DNA from: Gonapodya prolifera JEL478
Taxonomy: Eukaryota > Monoblepharomycota > Monoblepharidomycetes > Monoblepharidales > Gonapodyaceae
DNA: 64,000 bases
Direction: 5' to 3'
Assembly: GCA_001574975.1 (NCBI GenBank)
Contig: KQ965755.1
Location: 97,632 to 161,631, forward strand
The notes under the pieces are model-generated. The model was not told the origin of the DNA and made no database searches. It saw only the letters and a program-made list of their open reading frames with translations. The position numbers and the translations under genes were made by a program. Position 1 is the first letter of the stretch. Every line of letters starts with the position of its first letter. Positions 24,523 through 35,172 of this stretch are shown piece after piece.

Positions 24523-25645
24523 ATGGTGAGCAGACCAGTTCCGGCGACAGAAATCGACATGATGATGGCGTGCTTGGTGGAGATGGGCCGTTGGACGGGT
24601 GGGAAAGGATGGATGGATGGGTGGAAAGGGTGGCGAGTGCAAGGAGAGGACGGATGCGGAACTTCGTGGACCACCGCCGAACCTGCATATTATGCACGCA
24701 TACTCGAATGAAAGATCATTTAGTACGGGGACTATGGGCTTTGGAGGCGTGAACCGCGTGGAACTCGCGGTGATGTGGATTTGGCGAGTGCTGGAATTCC
24801 AAAGGACTATGGACTACCGGAACAGGATGGAATGCTGTTGAACCCCATTTCCGGACTTCCGAACGCCGCTTTTTCTCGGGCTGCCCTCTCACGCTCGATC
24901 CTCCCTTCGCTCTCAAGGTCAACGTACCCAAAACTCGAAACACCTACTGCAAGGGCAAGGCCTGCAGAAAGCACACCGCCCACAAGGTGTCGCAATACAA
25001 GAAGGGAAAGGACTCGCTCTTCGCCCAGGGTGAGTACGGTGGTAGATTCTGCGACATGGATTCTGAGTTTGTGGAGCCCACGGAAGACCAGAACCGAACA
25101 ATAGGACGGGAGCGGAAGGTCGATAGAGCGAGAAGAATACGGTTGAAGAGTGCTGTTGGAAATTATGTCTGCCATGGGGTACCCTCACGCATGTCCCAGG
25201 TATCGAGAAAGCGAGAGCAGGGCGCGGTATTGGATCGCCTCCTGGAGGATGTTTCTTGGACTTCACTGCGATGCGCTACTTTGGGACAGTGCAGTTCCGG
25301 AAGTCTGGATATCCTCATCTTCGCCAACATCCTTCCACCCGTTCACGCATCTGACTCTTTTCGTCCCCCGTCCAGGTAAACGTCGTTACGACCGAAAGCA
25401 GTCGGGTTACGGTGGACAGACCAAACCCGTCTTCCACAAGAAGGCGAAGACTACCAAGAAGGTCGTGCTGCGTCTGGAATGCAACTCGTGCAAATACAAG
25501 CACCAGCTGGCCATCAAGCGGTGCAAGCACTTCGAACTTGGCGGAGAGAAAAAGGTGGGCTGAATTTTATTTTCGCGCTATCAGTTTCCCGGCGCTTACA
25601 TCATGGAACGTAACTCAGACCAAGGGAGCCGCCCTGTCCTTCTAA
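24523..25645 (+). CDS. RPL44: 60S ribosomal protein eL42 (L44/L36a)
   Basis: Four exons give exactly the family length, 106 residues. They are the ATG alone (24523-24525, in GCCATGG context), 24918-25029, 25376-25554 and 25619-25645. The introns are 392, 346 and 64 bases, all GT...AG and frame-preserving. The protein reads [49 protein letters not shown] and [20 protein letters not shown], ending TKGAALSF. The four zinc-site Cys residues are present. Residue 56 is Pro, the cycloheximide-sensitive form (established for yeast L42). eL42 sits at the E-site of the large subunit. The single-codon first exon is inferred from frame and context; cDNA would settle it. Confidence 0.93.
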
Positions 25646-26015
25646 TCGCGCTGTCGGTGGGGTTTGCGTGGTTTGTATGTCGGTCGAAGTGGTGGTGTCG
25701 GTGGCGACCGCTGTACAGCCCGATTTGCTGGGCACAGCGAGCAATATCGTTTCTTGTATGTAGACTCCAGGTGTACACATGTGAATGTGGAACGCATGCA
25801 CTCATTGAACTCTATATTGATCCTGAGCACTAGTCTGGGCAGATAAACGTGGTAGCCCAAAAATTTGATAAAACAGAGATGCATTACGACGGTGCAACCC
25901 ACACACTCTCACCTAGCACAGCAGTAGAAAGAGAGACATCGTCCTGTTAAAGAGTTAGTGGCTTTCGCTTTCGAGACCCTCTATACTCCCCCCACGATGC
26001 CATCCCCCCTTGCAG

Positions 26016-27180
26016 GTGCGGCTTCAAGAAGGCCGTGAACAGAGCCACAGGTGATGCAGTCGACGGGCATCGTTGAGAAAACGGTAGATAAGGAGTTCGA
26101 CGACGCGGAGAGGAACGTGAAGGCGTGAGTTTGCGGAGTCAGCGAGGTCGTGTTGCGTTCGCTTGCGATCTTGACAAGTTTGAGTCAATTCTCTGGGAAC
26201 CTTTCGTTACAGCCTGCACGCCAAGTTCGAAAAGATCCACCGAGACTCCAAAGCGCTACTCGACTCTTACAAGGGTACGACCAGCTTCGCCCCGCGCTTA
26301 TCGCCTCAAAGTTCAGAGTTGCCAACTGACCACTTACGTCCCCACTCCAGCCCTGTCAACGCCGCACACCCGACTATCCGCGTCCTTCGCTCCAAAATTC
26401 CCCCTCATCCATCAACCCTCGATCGTCACGGAAGAGTCTGTCCGCGTCTTCGGCGTCAGAACTCTCGTCTCAAAATGACGAAGGCATGGGGATTGTCGCG
26501 GTAAGGCGCGCAGAGGCGCGCAGAGGCGGCGAAAGAGATTACAGATGTTGTTGATCATGACGTGGTGAGTATTTGGGAACCTTGGGGTGTGGGGACAAGG
26601 GAGAGTTTGCATTGGCAACATGTGTCCCATTCGAAAGTGTTCATGGTCATGGCGGACGGCGAGTGGATTGTCTGCGCGTCTCCAGATCTAGTGGAAGCTC
26701 TGTACACTCTCTGTCTCGTGTGTCTGACGAACATTCCCCCCACAGACCGGCACGTTGAACGCTACCAACTTCACTCCTCTGCCCCGACTCACCCTCCCCA
26801 TCCCCATCCTCGACCCCCACCCCGAAAAGCGGAGCAAGCGTCTCCTCGACCACGAAGCCCAACGCGCTCGCGTACGCCGCGCCCTCGACAAGTCAGGGAG
26901 CGGCACCGCTTCTGCTTCTGCTGGCGGAAGCGCAGGCGGTAGTTCAGCTGACGAGGATGACACCGAGTGTGGCACAGGGAACGACACTCCGAGAGTGCAG
27001 GCGCTAATGGCGGACTTGGAGAGATTGAAAGACGAGTGCGATAGGGCGACGCGATTGATTACGGAGGATGTCGCCCGGTTGGTGGCAGCTCGGGAGGCGT
27101 ATACGGACCCAATTGCGGAAGCAGGTGTTAGAGTTGGAGAAAGGACGCGGCGCTGCGGGGCTGATGCTTTTGGCACCTAA
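26016..27180 (+). CDS. RVS161: BAR-domain protein, Rvs161/Hob3 type (first exon not found)
   Basis: Motifs of the N-BAR family appear in order. They are CGFKKAVNRAT, then QVMQSTGIVEKTVDKEFDD, LHAKFEKIHRDSKALLDSYK, AEAAKEITDVVDHDV, and the long last exon (FTPLPRLTLPIPILDPHPEK, RSKRLLDHEAQRARVRR, ...TEDVARLVAAREAYTDP). Such proteins bend the plasma membrane at endocytic sites with actin. The first exon, probably encoding M-S-W or similar, was not identified. Between ...NRAT and QVMQ the frame shifts by one base although no intron fits, so an indel is likely there. The segment after LLDSYK is poorly conserved. A Gly/Ser/Ala-rich insert (GSGTASASAGGSAGGSS) sits in the last helix region. No SH3 domain is seen, unlike Rvs167. 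Confidence 0.75.
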
Positions 27181-27189
27181 CTCATCCGT

Positions 27190-28240
27190 CCATCCTCTCC
27201 TGCCCAGCTTTGCTAGCTAGCTAGCTCACCTTCTCATCACTGCTGGCGCCCCTCCTCCGCCTCCATCTGACGCTCCTCCGCGGTTAGAGGACGTGACACC
27301 ATCTGGGGCAGCAGAGCGGGAGAACATGGCGCGGACGTTGGAGCATAAGAGGGGAGAGCTCAGAATATGTGGCGCGGCAGCGTAGATTGAGCGCTGGGAT
27401 TCTTACTCGAGCTCCTGATTGTCACTCGTACTGTTTGAGAACAAGTTTTGTTACAGCAATTATTACACAATTATAGATACCGTTGCGCGCGAGCCCATTC
27501 CCCACGATATGATTCCCGTCATACCTGGGAAATGATGTCCTTTGTGACTCCGATGTATTAGTGTAAAATGAGGAATCGCTATGTATAAATTCACGTCCCT
27601 CGTCACTTCCATTTCGAGATTACAATTTCAATTGTACTCCTCCAAGATTGACATCATTTCAATCATAGACTTCCAGTTTCAACTTCATCACGGCTATTAT
27701 TCATGACCGAATCAATCATCTGGCAGATAAATTTCCTCCCCGTTCCCTTCTCCTTCACACTCCCACCTCACGTCGCCTTGTTTCCGAAATCGGCGACTAC
27801 AAATGAACCTCACCCGACTTTTAGAATTGGCCTGATGCCCAAAACTTCTTCAATTGTAAGGGCTCCGGGGTGGATAGGCCCACCATCCTGAACGTGCAAA
27901 AAGTTCTGACAAGTACTTCTATTCGCCTTTAAGTTCTGATCCGTGGACTGTGAAAAATGCAACGAATGTGTAAATGAAAAAGCTTTACTTGCCTCTGCCA
28001 GAGACGTTGTCGCTGTCGAAACCGGACCATTTTGCACATGCGAAAGTAAGGGCTCTGTGGGCTTGCTGTAGGAATCCGTCACGCACCCTTCACCACCCGC
28101 CCCGGACCAGATGGCCCGAACACTCTCCTGACCGTCATCGTCAGATACATACATTTTGGCAGCGCCAAGAAATACCAAGCACGTGTCCGTTATTGGTACG
28201 GCGTGACACAAACATGTTTGTACCTGATCTGGTAACCTGC
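27190..28240. other. Intergenic stretch between the BAR gene and the secreted-protein cluster
   Basis: Contains a short GCTAGCTAGCTAGCT repeat at about 27212-27228 and a frame of about 50 codons (PPPPPSDAPPRLEDV...) at 27230-27385 that may be an extended or alternative end of the BAR gene. The rest is AT-rich with no supported gene. Confidence 0.4.
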
Positions 28241-28241
28241 C

Positions 28242-28248
28242 TATAAAA
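28242..28248 (+). promoter_or_regulatory. TATA box of the first small secreted-protein gene
   Basis: TATAAAA lies 36 bases before the ATG at 28284 in otherwise unstructured DNA, which supports the plus-strand start. Confidence 0.5.
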
Positions 28249-28283
28249 GGAGTCATTTTTGAGGAAACGAAAGCCAACACACC

Positions 28284-28726
28284 ATGAACAAGCGCCTTCT
28301 CACTCTTCCATTCGCGTTCTTCTTCGCCGAAGCGGCCGTTGCCATTGAGGTCCAAACGTTGCAGGCTGTCCTCACTGGTCTGGTGGATGCGAAGGAGTGA
28401 GTCCAATGCAGTGTCGTGGCTTCCAACGCAACTACGCTAACGCAATGACGCAACCAGCAATGCATTCACGGCAAAAATGTCTGTCGCACACCAAATCAGG
28501 GCAACACGTATGTTGACTTCCCGTGCGGTCAAGGAACGGCGAGCTTCTCAAGTGCAACAATTTCTCCACGTCTTCCTTTCGGACTCACCCTTTCTGCGTC
28601 GTGCCTCTAAAGTGCCCAACCTATGCGGATGGCCACTATGCCGTATGCGTCGCTTACGGGGATAGCGCTACGCAGTGCGGCTTCAAATGTGTTCTGTCAC
28701 GAGGGATGTTTTCGTTAGACGATTAA
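28284..28726 (+). CDS. Small secreted Cys-rich protein 1
   Basis: ATG at 28284 begins a typical signal peptide (MNKRLLTLPFAFFFAEAAVA), followed by IEVQTLQAVLTGLVDAK and a GTGAGT intron to a CAG acceptor at 28457. The second exon contains CIHGKNVCRTPNQGNTYVDF then PCGQG. After one apparent frame change near 28545 it continues KCNNFSTSSF, THPFCVVPLKC, HYAVCVAYGDSATQCGFKC, ending at 28726. The VCRTPN....VDFPCG core matches the gene at 29842. The visible splice pair leaves the Cys-rich frame out of phase, so the exact exon ends are uncertain. No known domain is recognised; the protein is probably exported. It might act in substrate attachment or host contact, which is a guess. Confidence 0.5.
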
Positions 28727-29425
28727 AAAGCCCATCATGCGATGCATCGGTTTAAATTGGGGGAAAATTGATAGAGAATCAACCAGTGACAAATCTCGCA
28801 CCGACATTCCTGTATATTTCACATCCCAGTAATTGGAGTCCGTGCTATTGCATTATGCATTACGTAGAGGGACATTGTATTGAGTTGGGAGCGGGAGTTG
28901 GATCTCGTTCTGAATGTGTTGAAGTCTTTTCAAACATTTCACGCAATTTCACTGGATCAAAAAAGTCTTTGCCACCCAATCTCTACTTTTCTTCCTGGCT
29001 TCATAGAGGCTTTCCACCGCACATGCTTGTGGACGACAGATCCCACTCGGGACACCTCCAGCATGTCGAAAGGACGACGTCTCGTCGTTCCAGTGCCGGC
29101 ACCATCATTCGAGAGACTCGCTTCCCGTTACAAAATTTCATTCATTGAGTACCACATCGATGACTTTCCGTCCTGTCCTCCCGTCTTTGTCATGTCTCCG
29201 AAGGGGTCTCCTGTTAGGCGGCAGAAACCCTCTCGCTGTGGGCGGAACCCTCTCCGAACCAACACCTGGCGGACTGCTCATTGCCGTCCCTTGATGTCAA
29301 TGCGAAAGCGTCTCTGGTACCCGCAACCACGTCCACCCCACTTCGTCCCAACATCCGCGGTCCTTCACGCGTGCCCATCGTACCCCACCTCCTCCCGACT
29401 GTCAAACCCGTGGTTGCTGAGCTCG

Positions 29426-29842
29426 TTATCGTGCCTGGTCTGCAATTGCGACGTTTTGTGCGATTACGGGGGTACGAAGAGGAGCGAGCTGCATCTTATT
29501 TCTGGGAAGCATAAAACCTACATCGGTTTGTCCTATATAGCCATGCGCCCGGCGAATTGCACCGCAAGGAAAATCGACATGAGTACCATGCGCGTTAGGT
29601 GTGCGACAGACGTCATGGACGCCCCCAACCATGGGGACGCACACCTGGTACACCGACAGATTTAGGGAGGTGAGAGGACGGCTCGAAGCAAGCCTTCAGA
29701 CGCTCAATTTGATACAATTTCGCAAGCTTACCCCAACACATCCATCAGGCGCAGGGCACCCATCATTGGAGCCCTGTACCTCCAGCGCGCAAGCGCTTGC
29801 GACGTAAGCGAGCGCGACAAGAAGGAAGGTGAGCAGACGCAT
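29426..29842 (-). CDS. Small secreted Cys-rich protein 2
   Basis: ATG at 29842 gives a signal peptide (MRLLTFLLVALAYVASACA), then LEVQGSNDGCPAPDGCVG and a GTAAGC donor. A phase-0 CAG acceptor near 29654 leads to VCVPMVGGVHDVCRTPNAHG, then THVDFPCG and a stop at 29426. The exon 1/intron 1 layout and the signal peptide are nearly the same as in the copy at 32005. The core VCRTPN...HVDFPCG is shared with the gene at 28284. The tail after PCG (IRRAHGYIGQTDVG...) lacks Cys and may be intronic. No family known to me. This copy has no obvious frame break. Confidence 0.55.
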
Positions 29843-29900
29843 AATCAAAGTGAATTCTTGTCCCCAAAGTCACCTTGTAAAGTCGTGAATCCTTTTCAGG
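29515..29900. repeat. Segmental duplication, copy A
   Basis: Resembles 31660-32065 in the same orientation, with shared blocks such as CATGGGGACGCACACCTGGT and CATCAGGCGCAGGGCACCC versus CATTAGGAGGAGGGCACCC, and matching flanks (TACATCGG...GAC). The duplicated unit contains the small secreted-protein gene and its start region. Confidence 0.7.
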
Positions 29901-29959
29901 TACTTTCGCCAAATACCAGGGCAGCATTCCCTTCGCTTTTTGATCGAGACAAATTTGCA

Positions 29960-31650
29960 ACTAATCATGTCTGACCGGATGACCTTGACAGGAGACCCCT
30001 ATTACGGGAACCGAAGGTACTCCCCAGCGTCTCTCATACTTCAGGGAATCCACCTTAGATACGGGTGAGTGGTCCCGTTGACTGGGCGAGGTAGGTCCGT
30101 CACCTATTTCGTCACCAATGTTTGTCCAATGAAAAAGGAGAAGAGGTGGGGGCCTCAGTCGCTGTAGACATTTCACCAACTTACCGGAGGAGTCGTCATA
30201 GTCGGGAGAGTAACGTTACGACAGTAGAGTAGATGAGGCGCAGACACCAGATGCGCTGCCTTCTGGTTCGTGAATAGATTACATTACAAGGTTTAAGGTA
30301 TGGGCCACGCTACACCAAATGATATTGTCGCGCAGCTACTGATATCGATGACGTCATGAACTACAGAGTTAGAACCGTATCAGTTGAACAATATTTTAGG
30401 AAAACCACTGAAGTAATAAACCTCTTCCCCAGTCTAGCATGATAAATGAATGAATTCAGTGTCTGGTGGGGCCTTGAATAGGAGCTCGACACGAACGTCA
30501 CACGCGGATCAGCTCATTGTCACGACCACTTTTGGGATTTTGGCATAATTACATAGCTACTAAATTGAGGAACCCTCGCTGTTATACTCAGGTCAGCATC
30601 TCGTACCTGGGTCGTGGCGTGGCTTGGCGCGGGTTTAGAAAATGTGAGAGGAGAGGATTCACTTTCATTTTCTAGAACACGGGTAAACAATATTAATGAG
30701 TTGCAAATAATATAAATGCTCTGCTTGGTTCCCCCGCGTACGGATTTCAAAAGCTCATGAATCGCCAAGTGAGCATGATACTGTTCAAGTTTCGTGCTCC
30801 TAGTCCAGACAAAAGAGCGGAAATCGCTGGATACGCGGATATTTTGTTATGCCTTCTGTATTATAAATCTAGCGATGTACAGTCTTCTCGATGTGGCGAT
30901 ATTTGTTCACAAAGTTTGCACGACACTGCTGCACACATAAGGTCGGCACGATCACCGGGCCAAGTACGAGAAGTAAGGGAGCTGTGTGCCTCGCCTTCTT
31001 GGTGGAACGCAAGTTCAACATGATTTGGAATGGGAGTAGCACGTGACATCAGTTCCCCGTTGGTGTCGTAGCTGATGCCCTTATCATGTTTGAAGGCTTG
31101 AAAAGAAGCTTACCTTTGGGTTTCCTGAAAGATGGGTGAGGGCAGATTCTCTGCGGTTTTTTCCTTTTGAAAACCTGCCATGCATCGGGTTTAAAAATGT
31201 CCCGAGTGTGCGAGGAACGCAAGGAGTGCCCCTCGAGCAGCACGCACAAACATCAGGAGCAGCATGCGCGAGAACAGTAAATCTACGTTTTTGGCAATAG
31301 GCTGCTAAGTGCCAGTCCCCGTCTGGTGGCGGTCGAGCAACAGCAGGGCCGCAGGAGGAACAGGATCGTCCCCGCAATTCTGTTCATCCATTTCGAATGC
31401 AATTGGAAGTGATATTTTCGAGCAAAGTTCTCAACTTCTCTTAATTGCATCGAAATATGGTTGATCATAGTCTTGGCACTCTGTGATCCAACGAATGCGA
31501 GCGTCTCGAATGCGCGACCGCTCAGTTACCGTTTGTTCAATATGGACAGTTGGTCCCCTGGTCACGTCCAAAAGCAGTGCGACCAACACCAGTTTGACCG
31601 TGGCACTGTTGAGATTTTGAACTTGCTTCAGAATCTAGCACTGTGATCAT
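29960..31650. other. Stretch of 1.7 kb without a recognisable gene
   Basis: Base composition shifts between AT-rich (30240-30760) and mixed. Short frames exist on both strands but none shows a domain, a signal peptide or a consistent splice pattern. Confidence 0.4.
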
Positions 31651-31659
31651 TTCTGGTTT

Positions 31660-32005
31660 GCCCAATACCTACATCGGCTTGACCTTGAGGATTTGGGAAC
31701 TCGGCACCACACTGCAGGGAAAATCAACATGCGAACTACCCTTGTTCGAGGTGCAACGTCTCGGTTGCCTCCGCCCATGGGGACGCACACCTGGTAAAGA
31801 ATTATGGACAGATTTCGGGATCAGGTGAGTGGACGTCTCGAAAACAAGGTTGATGACCGCCCACTACGATGCAATGACGCAAACTTACACCTCGACATCC
31901 ATTAGGAGGAGGGCACCCGTCGTTATAGGCGCGCGCAACAGAAAGCGGGAAAATGCCTGCTACGCAAGCGCAGAGCGCGACAAGAAGAAAGGCGAGGAGA
32001 CGCAA
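31660..32005 (-). pseudogene. Small secreted Cys-rich protein 3, probably decayed
   Basis: ATG at 32005 starts MRLLAFLLVALCACVAG, a signal peptide almost equal to that at 29842, then NDGCPPPNGCRG and a GTAAGT donor in phase 0. The second exon begins VCVPMGGGNRDV, as in copy 2, but then shifts frame. SSHVDFPC can be read only in another frame, and the VCRTPN Cys is lost. The signal peptide and first exon remain good, so a shorter secreted product is still possible. Confidence 0.5.
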
Positions 32006-32065
32006 TCAAACTGAATTCGTGGGTCGAAAAAGTGCCCTTCATAAAAGTCGCCAGTCCTTTGCAGG
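31660..32065. repeat. Segmental duplication, copy B
   Basis: Direct copy of 29515-29900, about 2.15 kb downstream, diverged by substitutions and small indels. The similarity extends a little beyond the ATG of the secreted gene into its promoter (both have CTTTT/CTTTG-rich sequence before the start). Confidence 0.7.
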
Positions 32066-32149
32066 TAACCACCGCCAACTGGGTCGCAAGGTTGGACGAA
32101 AGTGGAGCCAATCCAATGACACAGCCGACGGCCACAGCTCCGTCCTTGG

Positions 32150-33521
32150 ATGACTACCATTCTCGCGTTTCCGCTGCTCAGGCTGTTTCTCCTTTCGATT
32201 GTTGCAGTATCGATTGTTTTCGTTGCAGCGCTCGACATTCTCAATCTCCCGTCTGCCATTTCACCCCGAAAAGACAATGAACTTCGATCAACCGGTGATG
32301 TGGACCAGGGACCGCTAATCACCTCAGGCAGATTGATACCTCGACAAAATATCACATGCGGCATCGCAGGACGCGTGTCTTGCGGGACGGGCTGCGTTCC
32401 TGCGGCGTCGTGTTGCTTCCCTGCTTCGGGATTCGCCTGTTTCAACGCAGCGATTTCTCTGACCTGTTGCGGGACGCAGGCCCAGCCGACCTGCTGCAAT
32501 GCGAACTTTGAAACTTGTTCGAAAGGTGTCTGCGTGTCGAGAACGGCATCGAGTTCGTCGGCTTCACCGATCACGTCCACGACTTCAATCGGAGGTGGAA
32601 CTTGTGAGCCCCATCCTCAAAAAGTCAAATCGTTCCTCACTTTAAAATGAGCTTCGTGCTACTGGCTTCACTTTTAGACGTTATCTGCCCCTCTGACACA
32701 ACACTCACGTATGTTGGAACAGGTGGAACATCCGGTTCCGTATTCCGGACTCCTAGTGGCGTGCTCTGCTCAGGATGCCAGGGAGAGGGGAGCAGCACCC
32801 GCTGGAACCCAGCAATAATGCAGTGTCAAACGATTTCTACGGCCACTGTCAATACAGCGAGCAGTGTAGCTGGAACGTCAGCAGGTACGTCGATTGCACC
32901 CTGAAGATCTCAACGCAAATTCGATCTCATGGGAACACTCCCACATCAGCGCTAACATCTTTTGCGACTTCGCAAGCGGGATCAATCTGTGAGTTCTACG
33001 GATATGTATTGAGGAATCCGGGTCACGATCTCACCGGCCCACGTAACGCACCCAGCCATGGCTCCGACTTCAAATACCGTCGGATCTATCTCTACACGTA
33101 ATATTCGTAACGTTTTTGCTGTCGCACTCCCTTGGAATCACATCCATGTTCCAGAAACCCTCTCCAACACCAACACTGACACTGACTCTACACCATCTCA
33201 AGCAATCTCTCCCTCCGCCACCTCCAGCGCCACATCAGGAGCTGCTCCCCCTCCAAGCACCGGAAGCTCGAATACCGCTAGCATTGCTGCAATCGTGGGC
33301 GGTGTTGCTGGCGGGGTCCTGGGATTGATGCTGTTGGTAGGGGCGTGTGTTTTGGGAATGAGACGAAGGAGGTGAGGTTTTCTGTTGCCTACAGTGGGAA
33401 ACGGACTTTTCAGAGCGTACTCCTGGTTGTACAAAACAGGGGACCTGCAGAAGGTCCTCCACCGCTCGACGCACCGTCCGAAATGACCCTGGCCGACCAT
33501 GGAGTGAATGAGCCTCTGTGA
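32150..33521 (+). CDS. Cys-rich single-pass cell-surface protein
   Basis: ATG at 32150 starts a long hydrophobic signal (FPLLRLFLLSIVAVSIVFVA). A Cys-rich ectodomain follows: ITCGIAGRVSCGTGCVPAAS, CCFPASGFACFNAAISLTCC, then CCNANFETCSKGVCV. A Ser/Thr-rich linker comes next, then a second Cys part across an intron (YVICPSDTTLTYVGTGG, VLCSGCQGEG, MQCQTI), a long Ser/Thr/Pro stalk (PSATSSATSGAAPPPSTGSS), a transmembrane helix (IAAIVGGVAGGVLGLMLLV) and a basic stop (MRRR). After a further intron the cytoplasmic tail is GPAEGPPPLDAPSEMTLADH, ending at TGA 33521. Five introns join in phase. The layout (signal, Cys domain, O-glycosylated stalk, one helix, short tail) resembles fungal wall-stress sensors of the Wsc/Mid2 type, but no WSC signature is recognised. 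Confidence 0.6.
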
Positions 33522-33559
33522 GGAATGCAACTCCAAGCCTGTTCCTGGAGTGTACTATT

Positions 33560-34780
33560 TCATTAAGATGTCATCTCTCGTCAAGACTTTATTCACCCCA
33601 TCAAGGTGGTAACAACTTCTACCCAGCCCCGATCACACCAGGCGCATTTTCTGATAGCTCAGCCCCGAAAGTGAGTTAAAGACAGTCTGTAAAACTACCT
33701 CCGCCCAACTCCATGTCATATTCCTCCCAGACACACGTGAGACTGTGGCTTTTCGAATATCTCTTCGACTAAGTATGACCCAACTAAAACTCTCTGACGT
33801 TGGAAGTGGTTCTTCAAGATCACCGCCGAGACTGCGGGCCAATATCACGACACCAGCGTTGTGTACCGAGGTCCTCTTCTTCGTGTTGATAGAGGCGTGA
33901 GTACAACGCCCAATGGTTGATTCAATTAATGATCTGGCATCTTTGAGTTCTCGATCCACTGCTTTCACTGCCGACTCATGCACACAACCGTGCCATTAGC
34001 ACAATCCGACAGTCCAGGACGAGATAGCTCTCTTTGAAGGAAACTTCGTGGAGCTCAAGAGCATGTTTAGGGATGGATGGGGAATTGGGAGAAATGTGAG
34101 TTTTCCCACGAAGTGAGGCGTCTCAGGACGTAATTTCAGGTCAATTTATGACTTTTAGCTGGATACGGGAGCGTACGGAATATTGTGAGTCACGAAAAAG
34201 AGGTCGCTGCTTGCTGATCGCATCATCAAGCCGATTGCCTTTCCGGCCTCCGCGGTTCATCTGGCATTAAGCCCACTGTGAGTACCTTGATCAATAACCG
34301 ACCTAGTCACTCGACTGAACGTTTTACGTTATCTCCCCAGCGACTGCCTGGATCTCTCCTCGGGCGCACCACCTGACGTCTTTAGAGTTCCGACACCAAG
34401 TCCGTCCTTGGCGCCACGGCTCGAATCCAAGCATATGTCTGTATCGTCACAGATTATGAGCGAGAGAAAGTTTGGACAGGTGAGGTCTTCTTCACCTTGT
34501 GGTCCAGGCCCAAGTCTTATAATTGGATGCTTGTCATCCTAAAACCCTACCGGCCCCGTTTGTACATCTTCCGACTCAATTGACTTAGTCACTCTTTGTC
34601 ACTGCGGATGTTCGAGGACCCCAGTCACTCTCGAGTGGAAGCACAACAATGACTGAAAGCAGCGCTGGCGATGGCAGCAAATCGCAAATCGACTCCACAC
34701 GATCATCAGCGATTCCTTTGCTTCCTTCTAAGCACTTTGGCGCTGTGGCAGCGACTGGTGCCGGCAACCGATCTTACTGA
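33560..34780 (+). CDS. Hypothetical protein, C-terminal exons
   Basis: Two exons are supported: 34341-34479 (DCLDLSSGAPPDVFRVPTPS, ...MSERKFGQ) and 34589-34780 (SLFVTADVRGPQSLSSGS, ...), joined in phase 0 by a GTGAGG...TAG intron, with a stop at 34780. Upstream short in-phase pieces such as EIALFEGNFVELKSMFRDGW (about 34020-34095) suggest more exons, but I could not build a full model. The visible part is Ser/Pro-rich and probably disordered, like a cytoplasmic tail. Function unknown. Confidence 0.35.
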
Positions 34781-35172
34781 TATTTATGAGATGTCTTCAA
34801 CTCAAGAGTACGATGTACGATGTAAAGTCTTCGATACCACTGCATGCCCTCAAACTAAGGGAAAGAGATTCTAAATATGGAAAACCTTTTCACCGAGAGT
34901 AATAAGTGGGCTTGCCTTCAAGTCGTGGGTAGGAGTTACGTAACATCAATAGAAAGCAGCAAACAGATGAACCCGCAGGGATATGATGATTATTTTATAT
35001 TGTACATGTGCGTTTTGATATCGAAACACAAAAGGGAAATTTCAAAGAAAGTGTAACAACGTCCGCTTATATCAACTTATTTTGTGTGATTTTTTCTTTT
35101 CGCTTTCGATCTGCCGGAAGCACATGCTCTAGGACCAGCCCAGCACATCTCCCCTCACCTCCATGCGGTTTC

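Noticed and set aside
27212-27228. GCTAGCTAGCTAGC repeat as a regulatory or recombination site
   Set aside because: A short palindromic run with no second copy in the window; chance is sufficient.
27810-28406. Minus-strand frame of 198 codons over the first secreted-protein gene
   Set aside because: The plus strand here has a TATA box, a signal peptide and a donor site; the minus frame has no recognisable domain.
31960-32580. Minus-strand frame of 206 codons over the surface-protein gene
   Set aside because: It is the shadow of the Cys-rich plus-strand exon, which has a signal peptide and spliced partners.
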